64,000 nt of DNA, from assembly GCA_934899185.1 (NCBI GenBank), contig CAKXYI010000001.1:186001-250000 (forward strand), written 5' to 3'. The translations under genes and the position numbers were made by a program. Below are positions 17,995 through 26,406 of this stretch, piece by piece. Position 1 is the first letter of the stretch; every line of letters starts with the position of its first letter. The notes beneath the pieces were generated by a model. The model was given only the letters and a program-made list of their open reading frames with translations. It was not told where the DNA came from and did not search any database. The DNA comes from an uncultured Lachnospiraceae bacterium (lineage in GTDB: Bacteria; Bacillota; Clostridia; Lachnospirales; Lachnospiraceae).

Positions 17995-18588
17995 TTAGAT
18001 ATACCGGAAGCGGATCTGCTTGTCCTCAGACTCGATCAATTTCTTATACTGATATAAGGTAAAAACCTCATACATCTGCTCTTTTTCATCCTCACCCACG
18101 ACCTCATATGTATTGTCCCGAAAACACATATTAGGATACATGACACACCACCAGTTCTTTCCCTGCGCCTGACCGATCCGCACCTGTAGGGAAGTGTAAT
18201 TACCTGCCGGCAGATGGTAGATACCGTAAAACTTCTCAGGAAAATCCACATCCTCGATCGCCGCCGTGACCGGATAGACATATCCCTCTTGCGCAATCTC
18301 CTGTCCCGCGATCTTCTCGATCTCAGCCAGATGCGCACGGATGATACTCTCCGTCTCTTTTTTATCACTTGCTGTCGCAAGCAATTCTGAAACATAAGTC
18401 CCCACCCGATTCCGCACCTGCAATTTGAGTGCCTGATCTTCCTCGGTATCACTGTTGGCGATCACATGAAAACGAAAGACTTCACTAGCATAGTCCTCCT
18501 GCAAATGTCGGCTCTGCCCTATGAGTACAAGTAGTCCTACGATCAAAAGTCCTGCCACGATCCTTATATTTTTCCTTTTTACATACAT
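17995..18588 (-). CDS. spoIIR: Stage II sporulation protein R
   Basis: 197 residues. After a signal/anchor helix (about 7-24) comes the SpoIIR core: EVFRFHVIANSDTEEDQALKL, the YVYPVTAAIEDVDFPEKFYG region and the GKNWWCVMYPNMCF motif. In Bacillus SpoIIR is made in the forespore, exported, and triggers SpoIIGA to cleave pro-sigma-E in the mother cell. The start at 18588 has AGGAAG at a 5-base spacing; a longer reading would run into the upstream gerAB-AC gene. It lies 100 bases after that gene. Confidence 0.93.
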   Translation of the reverse strand: MYVKRKNIRIVAGLLIVGLLVLIGQSRHLQEDYASEVFRFHVIANSDTEEDQALKLQVRNRVGTYVSELLATASDKKETESIIRAHLAEIEKIAGQEIAQEGYVYPVTAAIEDVDFPEKFYGIYHLPAGNYTSLQVRIGQAQGKNWWCVMYPNMCFRDNTYEVVGEDEKEQMYEVFTLYQYKKLIESEDKQIRFRYI

Positions 18589-18688
18589 ATCTGCTTCCTG
18601 CTCTTTCTGTCTTAAGATCAGAAACACCGGACATCCATCCGATGCTTCTAACCAAAGTATGCAACCGATTTTTTCTTTTATACAATCC

Positions 18689-20803
18689 TTATTCCACAAC
18701 ACGGAATTTATAGGTCGTTTCCAGATGCAGATCTTTCCGATAAGTTTCTGCCCGTCCTTGGTATTTTTCATAAAGATCCAGATCATGACAGCGCAGATGT
18801 CCATAGGAGTTGGCAAGATCCAGCCCCTTTTTCTCGTATGCATTTTGAATCATGCCAGCCAGATAGGCTGCAGCTGCATCCTGCAATTCCTGCGCGGAAA
18901 GATTGATGCTGTCCTTTTGTATGATGTCTCCGCGAAAGGTCAACTGACAGCCGATGCCGGAATTTGTCGCCGTATATTCATAAGAGACTTTGACGTTTTC
19001 CAGATGAATCTGCCCGCCATCCACGTCCATATCCACCATGCCAATAGCACCACTACACAGTCCTGCCACATAACCTTCCTCTGCGGTCACTTTACGCAAG
19101 ATCTGATCATCTCCACTGGCATCGGTCTGCATGAGATAATAGCCATCCACGACCGGCAGATCATCCTGCACGCCCAGGCTTGGCAGGATGGTGCTACCAC
19201 CCCCATTGTACCAATCACAGATCAGGCTCTTAAAAGTCGCTCCACTGGTATCCTCGTAATTTGGATTGCCCTCCAGCATCTCTGCCAGATAATTTCCCAG
19301 ATCTTCATCCATTTCTCCCTGCAGATTGCTGATGGCATCCACATTCTCAGCCACAAAAACGATCATGTTGCCCGGCAGATCCACACCTCCGTTCCCGATC
19401 TCCACCAGTTCCTGCATAAAATCCTTTTCTTCCAGAAATTCTGCCTCCAGCAAAAGGACTTTAACATGGTTAAGGTCTAAGATCTTTCCGTTTTTCTCGT
19501 CCATGCGGCGGATGACTCCCCTCACGGAGGAAGATTGCACAGTCAGTTCGTCACTTCCCTGCTTGGTCTTTTCTTTTTCGGATACCTGCGACAGATCCAT
19601 ATACTTATAGGTAAGCACGCAGTCGCCGTTCTCCGCGCGCAGGGTCATGACCATCGGAAAACTCTTATTTTCCAGTTCCTGTACACTACAGCCACAACCA
19701 AACAAGACCATTCCCAGACAAAGGACCGCCAGTGCCATCCTCCTTTTTCGCTTTTTCTTTTCCAGCAGGAAAAAAGGAAAACACAGGGCAGGTACTGACA
19801 GCCAAGCCAGCAGCACCACCAGTCCACCGCTTTTTCTTCCATAATAAAACTGCCCCAGACTGATCAAAAGCATGAAAAGGGCTGACAGCCAGACGACTGC
19901 CTTTTCCCCTTTCTTGTGTGCCTTCTTTTCCAATCCCATCCCCCGCTTGATGCAAAAGATCCCATAATGCAGACCACTGCCGCAAAAAGCGATCAGCCCG
20001 GCGAAACACACGCCCGCCACCAAGGCTTCCTGCCGCCGCAAAAAGCCGCCGGGAATGACAATGTTGCTGGTAAAGATCATGATCGGTGTCTCTGCTGCCG
20101 CCAGTGCCTGACTGCCAAAAGAACCAAGCAGCATCTCATAAGTCAGAAAAAGGACAAGCGCTGATAGCCAGATCATCTCATAGGTTCCTTTCCACAGGGC
20201 TTTCTGATCCACGCCGTCTTCCAGACCATCCTCCATAAAAAAGACAAACTGGCAGGAGGAAAAGACCAAAAATGCCGGATACCAGCCAAAAAAGGCAAAG
20301 CCCTTCTTGGAAAGTTGCAGTGGAAAAAGATTCATACCACGTAGGCTGCTCGCCCCCAGGGTTAATAAGATGATCAAAAGCAAGAGCATAGGCCAGAACA
20401 AGACTTCAAAGGTCCGCCCTCGCCCTTCCAGACCGGCGCGCCTACTATAGAGCACCAGAAGCAGGATCAGAACTGTGAGCAAGAGAAAAGACTCCTCCGG
20501 CAGCAGGAAGGTATGCGTCAGATCTGCCAGAAGATATAGCCCAAAGGCTCCCACGAAAAGCAAATAGATCCCATATGGAAGATAAAGCCAGGAACGCTCG
20601 CGTATGCCGCCCCGCATACAGGCAAGCAAACCCCCGCCATACAGGCTGGCAAGCAGAGCTCCCAAGAGGATAGAACATCCACCCGCCCGCTCTGCGTGTC
20701 TTGCCAGAAGATCCGGTAGGATGACCAGTCCCAGACCGACCATGTCAAAAAAGAGCAGTCTTTTATACTGACGCAGGGAAATTTTTCCGTTTTGCACCTG
20801 CAT
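18689..20803 (-). CDS. Spore germinant receptor: fused GerAB-type permease and GerAC-type lipoprotein
   Basis: 704 residues, one continuous reading frame. Residues 1-355 form a GerAB-like integral membrane protein of the amino acid/polyamine permease type (about ten TM helices). Residues 356-704 are a GerAC-like subunit: MALAVLCLGMVLFGCGCS is a lipoprotein signal with lipobox, followed by the GerAC beta-sheet domains (SFPMVMTLRAEN, DLNHVKVLLLEAEFL). Each half is close to the usual length of the separate proteins. At the joint the codons AGG AGG ATG form a perfect Shine-Dalgarno sequence, abutting ATG at 19738, as though a separate gerAC start had been fused in. Start at 20803 lies 2 bases after the gerAA stop, with AGGAG upstream. 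Confidence 0.88.
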   Translation of the reverse strand: MQVQNGKISLRQYKRLLFFDMVGLGLVILPDLLARHAERAGGCSILLGALLASLYGGGLLACMRGGIRERSWLYLPYGIYLLFVGAFGLYLLADLTHTFLLPEESFLLLTVLILLLVLYSRRAGLEGRGRTFEVLFWPMLLLLIILLTLGASSLRGMNLFPLQLSKKGFAFFGWYPAFLVFSSCQFVFFMEDGLEDGVDQKALWKGTYEMIWLSALVLFLTYEMLLGSFGSQALAAAETPIMIFTSNIVIPGGFLRRQEALVAGVCFAGLIAFCGSGLHYGIFCIKRGMGLEKKAHKKGEKAVVWLSALFMLLISLGQFYYGRKSGGLVVLLAWLSVPALCFPFFLLEKKKRKRRMALAVLCLGMVLFGCGCSVQELENKSFPMVMTLRAENGDCVLTYKYMDLSQVSEKEKTKQGSDELTVQSSSVRGVIRRMDEKNGKILDLNHVKVLLLEAEFLEEKDFMQELVEIGNGGVDLPGNMIVFVAENVDAISNLQGEMDEDLGNYLAEMLEGNPNYEDTSGATFKSLICDWYNGGGSTILPSLGVQDDLPVVDGYYLMQTDASGDDQILRKVTAEEGYVAGLCSGAIGMVDMDVDGGQIHLENVKVSYEYTATNSGIGCQLTFRGDIIQKDSINLSAQELQDAAAAYLAGMIQNAYEKKGLDLANSYGHLRCHDLDLYEKYQGRAETYRKDLHLETTYKFRVVE

Positions 20804-20805
20804 GG

Positions 20806-22302
20806 CTATTCGTCTCCTTTCCAATGGAATTTTCTTTTCTGATCCCATTTTGCATGTACCGATCGGTAGAAAATCTTTCCCAGCGGAAAGCGGATCAGCG
20901 AGTCCTTGCGTCTGGTCTCCTCATCCCCTTTTACCCCGATAAAAGGCAACAGATAGGGCTGACCGAAACTTTTCAAAAGGGCCAGATGGATCAGAATGGC
21001 AAACATGGACCATAGAAAACCAAAGAAGCCCAGCCACGCGCTCATAAGGATGACAAAAAACTTGAGCATACGAAAGGCTCCGGCGAATTCCTCATTTGGG
21101 ATGGAAAAAGAGCAAAGGGCGGTAAACGCCACCACGATCACAACAATAGGACTGACAATATTGGCATCCACCGCCGCCTGCCCAATGATAAGTCCACCTA
21201 CGATACCGATGGTATTACCCATGGCTCCCGGCAGACGCACCCCCGCCTCCCGGAGGAGTTCAAAGGACAGTTCCATCAAAAGGACTTCCACAAGCGCAGG
21301 AAAGGGCACACCTAAACGCGCCGCCGCAAAGGACATCAGCAGGGTCGTCGGCAGAATACCGGTCTGAAAATTGGTAACCGCCAGATACAGCCCCGGCATA
21401 GCGACTGACAAAAAGGATGCCACATAGCGAAGCATCCTGCCAAAGGAAGCCACAATCGGACGCTGGTAGTAGTCATCGGCTGTCTGGATAAAAGAATTGT
21501 AGTCTGCCGGCACAATCAGAGCCGCCGGAGAGTTATTGCAGAGAATGACGACTTTTCCGTCTAAGACAGCCATAATTGCCCGGTCCGGGCGCAGGGTCGA
21601 CTGGATCTGCGGAAAAGGGGACAACCAGGTTTCTTCCGTCAATTGCTCTGCCATTCCGCTGTCTAGGATTCCATCAATGACAAAATCGGATAGTCTTACC
21701 TTGACGTGTTCCAGAAGTCCTTTTCGCACGATCCCATCCATATACACCAGATTAACTAGGGTGTTGGTGCGCACTCCCAAACTCATATTTTCCACTTTCA
21801 GATCTGTGGATTGCAGGCGTTTGCGAAGGAGTGCGGTGTTGATCTTGACATTTTCATTAAAGCCCTCGTTGGAGCCACGCAGGACTTTCTCTGAGTCTGT
21901 ATCCCGCACGGATGCTCCCGGATAGCCCTTGTCCGGGATCTTCATGGCATGGGCAAAACCATTGATCACTAAGATAGCATCCCCGGTCAAAAGGCCGGCA
22001 GCCGCCTCCTCCGCCGTATCATATAAGACCATGTCCGAAAGCCCCTGCCCGTTTTCCTCCAACTGCCGCCGTATCTCATCTTCCGGCATGACGGATAACC
22101 GGGTCAAAAACTGCCCGATGGCTGTGGTTTCAAACATAATAGACGACATGGTGATCTCAATGTAAAGTAAAAAGCATTCAATGCCGTGCTCTGCTCCCAG
22201 TGCCATATCCCGCTGTAATATATCATCGCAATTTGCGAAGATCTTTTGCATCGCACCTTTGTCTTCTGCGATCTTTCCTGTGAATTTATATCCTTGCTCC
22301 AT
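20806..22302 (-). CDS. gerAA: Spore germination protein GerAA
   Basis: 498 residues. The N-terminal soluble half carries the GerAA pattern (DAILVINGFAHAMKIPDKGYPGAS, SEKVLRGSNEGFNENVKINT, then DGIVRKGLLEHVKVRL) and the C-terminal half has five TM helices starting with GRMLRYVASFLSVAMPGLYL. With GerAB and GerAC it forms the inner-membrane receptor that senses nutrients and starts germination. The start at 22302 has GAGAGGAAG upstream; the longer reading to 22329 has none. Its start lies only 23 bases from the end of the foldback element, so its promoter must be inside that element or carried by it. Confidence 0.94.
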   Translation of the reverse strand: MEQGYKFTGKIAEDKGAMQKIFANCDDILQRDMALGAEHGIECFLLYIEITMSSIMFETTAIGQFLTRLSVMPEDEIRRQLEENGQGLSDMVLYDTAEEAAAGLLTGDAILVINGFAHAMKIPDKGYPGASVRDTDSEKVLRGSNEGFNENVKINTALLRKRLQSTDLKVENMSLGVRTNTLVNLVYMDGIVRKGLLEHVKVRLSDFVIDGILDSGMAEQLTEETWLSPFPQIQSTLRPDRAIMAVLDGKVVILCNNSPAALIVPADYNSFIQTADDYYQRPIVASFGRMLRYVASFLSVAMPGLYLAVTNFQTGILPTTLLMSFAAARLGVPFPALVEVLLMELSFELLREAGVRLPGAMGNTIGIVGGLIIGQAAVDANIVSPIVVIVVAFTALCSFSIPNEEFAGAFRMLKFFVILMSAWLGFFGFLWSMFAILIHLALLKSFGQPYLLPFIGVKGDEETRRKDSLIRFPLGKIFYRSVHAKWDQKRKFHWKGDE

Positions 22303-22325
22303 ACTAACTTCCTCTCTGCCCAGTT

Positions 22326-22734
22326 CCACCTACCGCCCCGGCGGAGGAGGAAGGCTATAATACGTCTTAGAATGTGACAAGTACCGATGGATAAGAAAAG
22401 ATGCTGTCACCAAATGTGAAGGCTCTAATAAAGAAGCAGATTGCTTTTGCCTATTAGAACTGTTTTTACAAGGTTAGACAGGCTAGGGATGTGTTCGCCC
22501 TGTACAGATATGAATGCATAGTGAGTTAGAGATTCGGAGCCCTAAATATCTGCACAGGGCGGACACATCCCGCCGCCTGTCGAAGCCGTGTAAGTACAGT
22601 TCCGCAACAAGCAATCTGCTTCTTTAAGAGCCTCATCACATTTGCTTCCAAAGCATTCTTTTCTTATCCACCGGTACTTGTCACACCTTTAATCGCTTCA
22701 TAATCCCTTTCTCCTCCGCCAGGGCGGTAGGTGG
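22326..22734. repeat. 409-bp imperfect foldback (giant inverted repeat), no gene inside
   Basis: The stretch between gerAA and the GntR gene is one long inverted repeat: left arm 22326-22511, loop 22512-22545, right arm 22546-22734. The outer 29 bases of each arm (CCACCTACCGCCC then GGCGGAGGAG) match at 27 positions; further in, ACAAGTACCG, GGATAAGAAAAGA, AAAGAAGCAGATTGCTT, GATGTG and CGCCCTG recur in the same order, with small indels, giving roughly 75-80% match over ~190 bases. The inner stem (GCCCTGTACAGATAT / ATATCTGCACAGGGC) closes on a 34-base loop. No transposase, no coding frame with support and no clear target-site duplication is visible. It could be a foldback MITE-like element, two head-to-head copies of a dispersed repeat, or a structured RNA gene. 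Confidence 0.85.
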
Positions 22735-22751
22735 GACATTCTTAACGTTAA

Positions 22752-22777
22752 AAGAGACAGGCTTCCGCCTGTCTCTT
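22752..22777 (-). terminator. Terminator of the GntR-family gene
   Basis: Perfect 11-bp stem AAGAGACAGGC-GGAA-GCCTGTCTCTT on the minus strand followed by TTTTAAC, 24 bases after the stop codon at 22801. Confidence 0.88.
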
Positions 22778-22800
22778 AGTATGGTCAGATAATTTGAAAT

Positions 22801-23475
22801 TTATTCCTGCTCGCGTATAACCACGCGCACCGCCTCAATCTGGTTCTCCAAATGCGTATGCATGATTTCTTTGACATATTCGCTATCCTTTTTTTCGAAA
22901 CCAGAAATGATCTGTGTATGTTCCTCGATCAACTGGTTGTAAGTACTATTGCCCTTGACATATTCATAACGATAACGATAGGTCTGCTCACGCATATTGT
23001 TGACGATAGTCTCCAACTTTGGATTGTCTGCCATGCGATAAATGACATTGTGAAATGCCTCATCTGCCTCCACGATCTTTCGCACATCCCCGGATCTCGT
23101 TGCGATCTCAAAGTCCTTCATAGACTCTTTGAGTTCCAATAGCAATTCCGGTGTCATTCGCTGACATGCCATACTGACCGCCAGTTCATCCAATGCATCG
23201 CGGATCTCCAAGACATCCTGCAGATCTTTTTCTGTCATCTTGGCAACCTGGGCTCCCTTACGCGGGATCGTCACAGCAAGCCCTTCCTGCTCCAGCATAC
23301 GGATAGCCTCACGGATCGGTGTTCTGCTGACCCCTAATTTATTTGCCAGATGCATTTCCATCAAACGCTCGCCCGGCTTGAGATCCCCTCGCAGGATAGC
23401 ATTGCGCAGGGTATTGAATACCACGTCTCGCAGGGGCAAATAGGAATCCATGTCCAACTGTAATTCTTCGCTCAT
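22801..23475 (-). CDS. GntR-family (FadR/FCD subfamily) transcriptional regulator
   Basis: 224 residues. The N-terminal winged helix is clear: ILRGDLKPGERLMEMHLANK then GVSRTPIREAIRMLEQEGL, the GntR signature. The C-terminal all-helical FCD domain has the likely metal-binding residues D/H in EADEAFHNVI and later histidines in EEHTQI and MHTHLENQ. FCD regulators usually sense organic acids or sugar acids. It starts 6 bases after ispE ends and is presumably co-transcribed with it, an uninformative pairing; no obvious target operon lies next to it. Start has AGGAGA upstream. Confidence 0.92.
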   Translation of the reverse strand: MSEELQLDMDSYLPLRDVVFNTLRNAILRGDLKPGERLMEMHLANKLGVSRTPIREAIRMLEQEGLAVTIPRKGAQVAKMTEKDLQDVLEIRDALDELAVSMACQRMTPELLLELKESMKDFEIATRSGDVRKIVEADEAFHNVIYRMADNPKLETIVNNMREQTYRYRYEYVKGNSTYNQLIEEHTQIISGFEKKDSEYVKEIMHTHLENQIEAVRVVIREQE

Positions 23476-23481
23476 TCTCTA

Positions 23482-24354
23482 TTATCTCCTATTATTATAT
23501 ATGGTCGTGCATTGTACGCGATTGGCAAGTCCTGATGCCTCTACTGCACGCTTTGCTCTCTGTAAAGTCTCCTCATCATCAAAAAATCCAAAGACGGTTG
23601 GTCCACTGCCGCTCATCATGGAAACCACGGCTCCATTCTGCCGCATCAGATCCTTGATCTGTGCGATCACCGGATATTTCTGGATGGTCACATCCTCTAG
23701 GATATTGCCCATATGAGACCCCAGTGCATGCAAGTCTCCCGCCGTAATATCTGCGATCATGGCATCTATGTCCGGGTGCACCGGATCCTCGATCGCATCC
23801 AGATGCTCGTAAACATACTTGGTAGAAACAGAGATCGGCGGTTTTGCGATCAGTACCGGACAGCGCATCATCTGGGGAAGTTCTGTCAGTTCCTCGCCGA
23901 TCCCCTCAGCAAGTGCAGTCCCCCGCATCAGACAATACGGTACATCTGCACCGATCTTTACGCCCCGCTCCATCAGTTCTTTTTTTGTAAGTCCCAGCCC
24001 ATGGATCTGGTTCATGCCATATAAAACGGCTGCTGCATCTGAACTGCCTCCAGCCATGCCTGCCGCAACCGGTATCCTTTTGCTGAGTCTGATCTGTGTC
24101 CCATCCGTAATGGAAAATTCATCTGCCAGCAATTTGGCAGCCTTAATACAAAGATTATCCTCATTAGTCGGCAGATATCTGGCATTGCTTGTCATGGAAA
24201 TGCCTGCCTCTGCGCTCTTAGACACCGTCACCAGATCATACATATGCACCGTCTGCATGATCATGCGCACCAGATGATATCCATCCTCCCGTACGCCCGT
24301 CACATCCAGACCGATATTGATCTTAGCGAGTGCCTTTACTGTCATCTCGTCCAT
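23482..24354 (-). CDS. ispE: 4-diphosphocytidyl-2-C-methyl-D-erythritol kinase
   Basis: 290 residues. GHMP-kinase fold: AKINIGLDVTGVREDGYHLV at the N-terminus (family: AKINLxLxV...DGYH), the ATP-binding PVAAGMAGGSSDAAAVL, and the C-terminal MSGSGPTVFGFF motif. It phosphorylates CDP-methylerythritol in the non-mevalonate isoprenoid pathway. Start at 24354 follows GAGGAG. The GntR gene follows after 6 bases. Confidence 0.97.
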   Translation of the reverse strand: MDEMTVKALAKINIGLDVTGVREDGYHLVRMIMQTVHMYDLVTVSKSAEAGISMTSNARYLPTNEDNLCIKAAKLLADEFSITDGTQIRLSKRIPVAAGMAGGSSDAAAVLYGMNQIHGLGLTKKELMERGVKIGADVPYCLMRGTALAEGIGEELTELPQMMRCPVLIAKPPISVSTKYVYEHLDAIEDPVHPDIDAMIADITAGDLHALGSHMGNILEDVTIQKYPVIAQIKDLMRQNGAVVSMMSGSGPTVFGFFDDEETLQRAKRAVEASGLANRVQCTTIYNNRR

Positions 24355-24484
24355 GTAATCTCCTCATCGCTTTAGCAATGTATTTATTTTAGTACAATTT
24401 CTATTGTATCATTCTCTTTCTGACAGTTCAACCTATTTTTGTATCCAAAAAACAACAATATGCAATGCTACATACAAGAAAAAT

Positions 24485-24511
24485 CCCAGTCAACATTCCG
24501 TGTTGACTGGG
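24485..24511 (-). terminator. Terminator of the alarmone synthetase gene
   Basis: Minus strand CCCAGTCAACA-CGGAA-TGTTGACTGGG, an 11-bp perfect stem, followed by ATTTTTCTT, 14 bases after the stop codon. Confidence 0.93.
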
Positions 24512-24525
24512 TAAACAATTCGACT

Positions 24526-25182
24526 TTATTCTGTTTCTTTTTTCTCCTGCTCCTCTTTTGCCTTTAAGATTGCCTCATTTAACATGAGCATCTTTTCGTC
24601 CAGTTCGGATACGATCTTGGAACATTCCTGTAAGTCGTGGCTGATATATGCCGGTGCATGTCCCTCGAATTTATAGTAGATCTTATGCTCCAGGCTCGCC
24701 CAGAAATCCATGGCGATCGTACGGATCTGGATCTCCACCTTGGTATCCACCATGCGATCGGACAAAAAGATCGGGATCGTAACGATCATATGATAACTCT
24801 TGTAACCGCTCGGCTTTGGATTTTTGATATAATCCTTGATGGATAAAACGGTGATATCGCTCTGTCTGCCGATCATATCCGCCAAGCGATAAATATCGGA
24901 TGTAAAGGAACAAACGATACGCACACCCGCGATATCGTTACAGTATTCGATCATATTCTGAATGGAATCCTCGTATCCGTAGCGCTTCAATTTCTTGACA
25001 ATGCTCTCCGGTGATTTCAATCTGGTCTTGACGTATTCGATCGGATTGTACTGGTGGACATGCTGGAATTCATCGTTTAAGATCTCCACCTTGGTGCCCA
25101 TTTCCTTTAATGCTGAATTATATAAAAGCATTGCCGTATTCCACGACAAAAGCGAATCATCCTGCATCATTATGCTTTCCAT
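24526..25182 (-). CDS. Small alarmone synthetase, (p)ppGpp synthetase (RelQ/YjbM type)
   Basis: 218 residues, the size of single-domain synthetases that lack the hydrolase and regulatory domains of Rel. The synthetase motifs are present: IEYCNDIAGVRIVCSFTSDI, NPKPSGYKSYHMIV (substrate loop) and VEIQIRTIAMDFWASLEHKI. The C-terminus ends in a charged helix (ILKAKEEQEKKETE) as in RelQ, which forms tetramers. It should make ppGpp/pppGpp from ATP and GDP/GTP under envelope or other stress. It is third in a short operon with a TrmH-type methylase and a small unknown protein. Confidence 0.93.
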   Translation of the reverse strand: MESIMMQDDSLLSWNTAMLLYNSALKEMGTKVEILNDEFQHVHQYNPIEYVKTRLKSPESIVKKLKRYGYEDSIQNMIEYCNDIAGVRIVCSFTSDIYRLADMIGRQSDITVLSIKDYIKNPKPSGYKSYHMIVTIPIFLSDRMVDTKVEIQIRTIAMDFWASLEHKIYYKFEGHAPAYISHDLQECSKIVSELDEKMLMLNEAILKAKEEQEKKETE

Positions 25183-25212
25183 TTCTAACTACCCCCTGCT
25201 TTTCGATCGATC

Positions 25213-25476
25213 CTAGTCTTCCTCAATGACATCGATCTCTAAATAATCAAACGGAACTTCTTCCATGAAACAATCTTTGGTAAATCTGGCTTTTGCCTGG
25301 CGTTTAAAATCACGCACTGTAACATCCAGCCATAAGGGTCTGCCCAGATCCATGTCATAACACGCCTGATCCAGTGCGCCAAATACCTTGTGCGTTCTCG
25401 TCTCATCTGAATTGTCCTCGATGACCAGATCCCGCATCATACGACTGTCTTTCCACTGTTTGAACCATATACGCAA
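25213..25476 (-). CDS. Small conserved cytoplasmic protein of unknown function
   Basis: 87 residues, acidic C-terminus (DYLEIDVIEED), no TM helix, no recognised domain. WKDSRMMRDLVIEDNSDETR suggests an amphipathic N-terminal helix; the rest (LWLDVTVRDFKRQAKARFTK) looks like a mixed alpha/beta fold. I take a TTG at 25476 as the start because AGGGGG lies about 10 bases upstream, overlapping the stop of the methylase gene; the first ATG alternative is 25440. Tight spacing (14 bases upstream gene, 30 bases downstream gene) supports a real gene in the methylase-alarmone synthetase operon. Confidence 0.7.
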   Translation of the reverse strand: MRIWFKQWKDSRMMRDLVIEDNSDETRTHKVFGALDQACYDMDLGRPLWLDVTVRDFKRQAKARFTKDCFMEEVPFDYLEIDVIEED

Positions 25477-25490
25477 CTTCTTACGTCCCC

Positions 25491-26252
25491 CTACTTTTGT
25501 CTTCTCTGCCTGTTGACCTCATACATGAGTATGCCTGCCGCCATCGCCGCATTCAGAGATTCTACCGATCCTTCCATCGGAATACGCAGATAGGCATCCG
25601 CCATCGCTGCCGTTGCATCCGTCAGACCATTGCCCTCATTTCCGATCAGGAATCCACAATCAGACCTATAGTCAAACATATCATACATTTGCTTTCCTTG
25701 CAAATGCGCTGCATATAAAGATATGCCTGCTTCCGAGATCCTATGCAGGTCTTTTTCCCAGTCTTCCGCCACGTAAAAGGGCACCCGGTAAAGGCTTCCC
25801 ATGGTCGAGCGCACGGTCTTTGGATGAAAAAGATCTACCGTCGTCTTGTGCATGATCACACCGGTAATCCCTGCGCCTTCCCCGGTGCGAAACATTGTCC
25901 CCAGATTGCCCGGATCCTGAATCCCCTCCACCAAAAGCAGATGTGCCGGACGCTTGGCAAGAATATCCTCCAGATCATAGGAAGGTCTTTTTACCACAGC
26001 AAGTACTCCCTGTGGTGTCTGCGTATCCGACATAGTCTTCATCACTGCGTCACTGACAATCTCATCCACCGGTCCATCCCAGGATGATGCAAAAGACTCT
26101 GCCACATAGATCTCTTCCAGCATTTCTTTGGGCGTCTCAATGACCATGCGCGGTCCCTCTGCTATAAAAACATTTTCCTCGCGACGAAGCCGCGCCTTTT
26201 TCTGTAATTGTATAATGTGTTTTATCTGCTTATTTGCGGTACTTGTGATCAT
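25491..26252 (-). CDS. TrmH/SpoU-family RNA 2'-O-methyltransferase
   Basis: 253 residues. The N-terminal L30e-like substrate-binding domain begins ITSTANKQIKHIIQL; the SPOUT knot domain has the three motifs: NLGTMFRTGEGAG, LIGNEGNGL and VESLNAAMAAGILMYE. It uses S-adenosylmethionine to methylate ribose, probably in 23S rRNA. Start at 26252 is chosen from the family N-terminus and an AAAGG-CAGGAAG region upstream. First gene of an operon with the 87-residue protein and the alarmone synthetase. Confidence 0.93.
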   Translation of the reverse strand: MITSTANKQIKHIIQLQKKARLRREENVFIAEGPRMVIETPKEMLEEIYVAESFASSWDGPVDEIVSDAVMKTMSDTQTPQGVLAVVKRPSYDLEDILAKRPAHLLLVEGIQDPGNLGTMFRTGEGAGITGVIMHKTTVDLFHPKTVRSTMGSLYRVPFYVAEDWEKDLHRISEAGISLYAAHLQGKQMYDMFDYRSDCGFLIGNEGNGLTDATAAMADAYLRIPMEGSVESLNAAMAAGILMYEVNRQRRQK

Positions 26253-26368
26253 ACTTCCTGCCTTTCCCCAAAATATCATACGGATACGTTCCGCGAATCT
26301 TGCTCTGATCAGCGGTCGTCAAATACACTGCATAAATGTGTGTATTTTCTCATCGCCATAATAAAAAA

Positions 26369-26391
26369 GGGTGATGCACACGGCACCACCC
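26369..26391 (-). terminator. Terminator of pfkA
   Basis: Minus strand GGGTGGTGC-CGTGT-GCATCACCC (9 bp including one G-T pair) followed by TTTTTTATT, 15 bases after the pfkA stop. Confidence 0.93.
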
Positions 26392-26406
26392 CTCATATCA
26401 TTCCTG

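Noticed and set aside
18521..19480. 319-codon plus-strand frame opposite the GerAC half of the fusion
   Set aside because: Covered by a convincing germination protein on the minus strand; composition (His, Ile, Cys-rich) is typical of antisense reading.
22326..22734. Foldback element as an ordinary terminator or attenuator
   Set aside because: Arms of ~190 bases, a GC-rich outer end rather than a U run, and a separate proper terminator at 22752-22777 make this unlikely.
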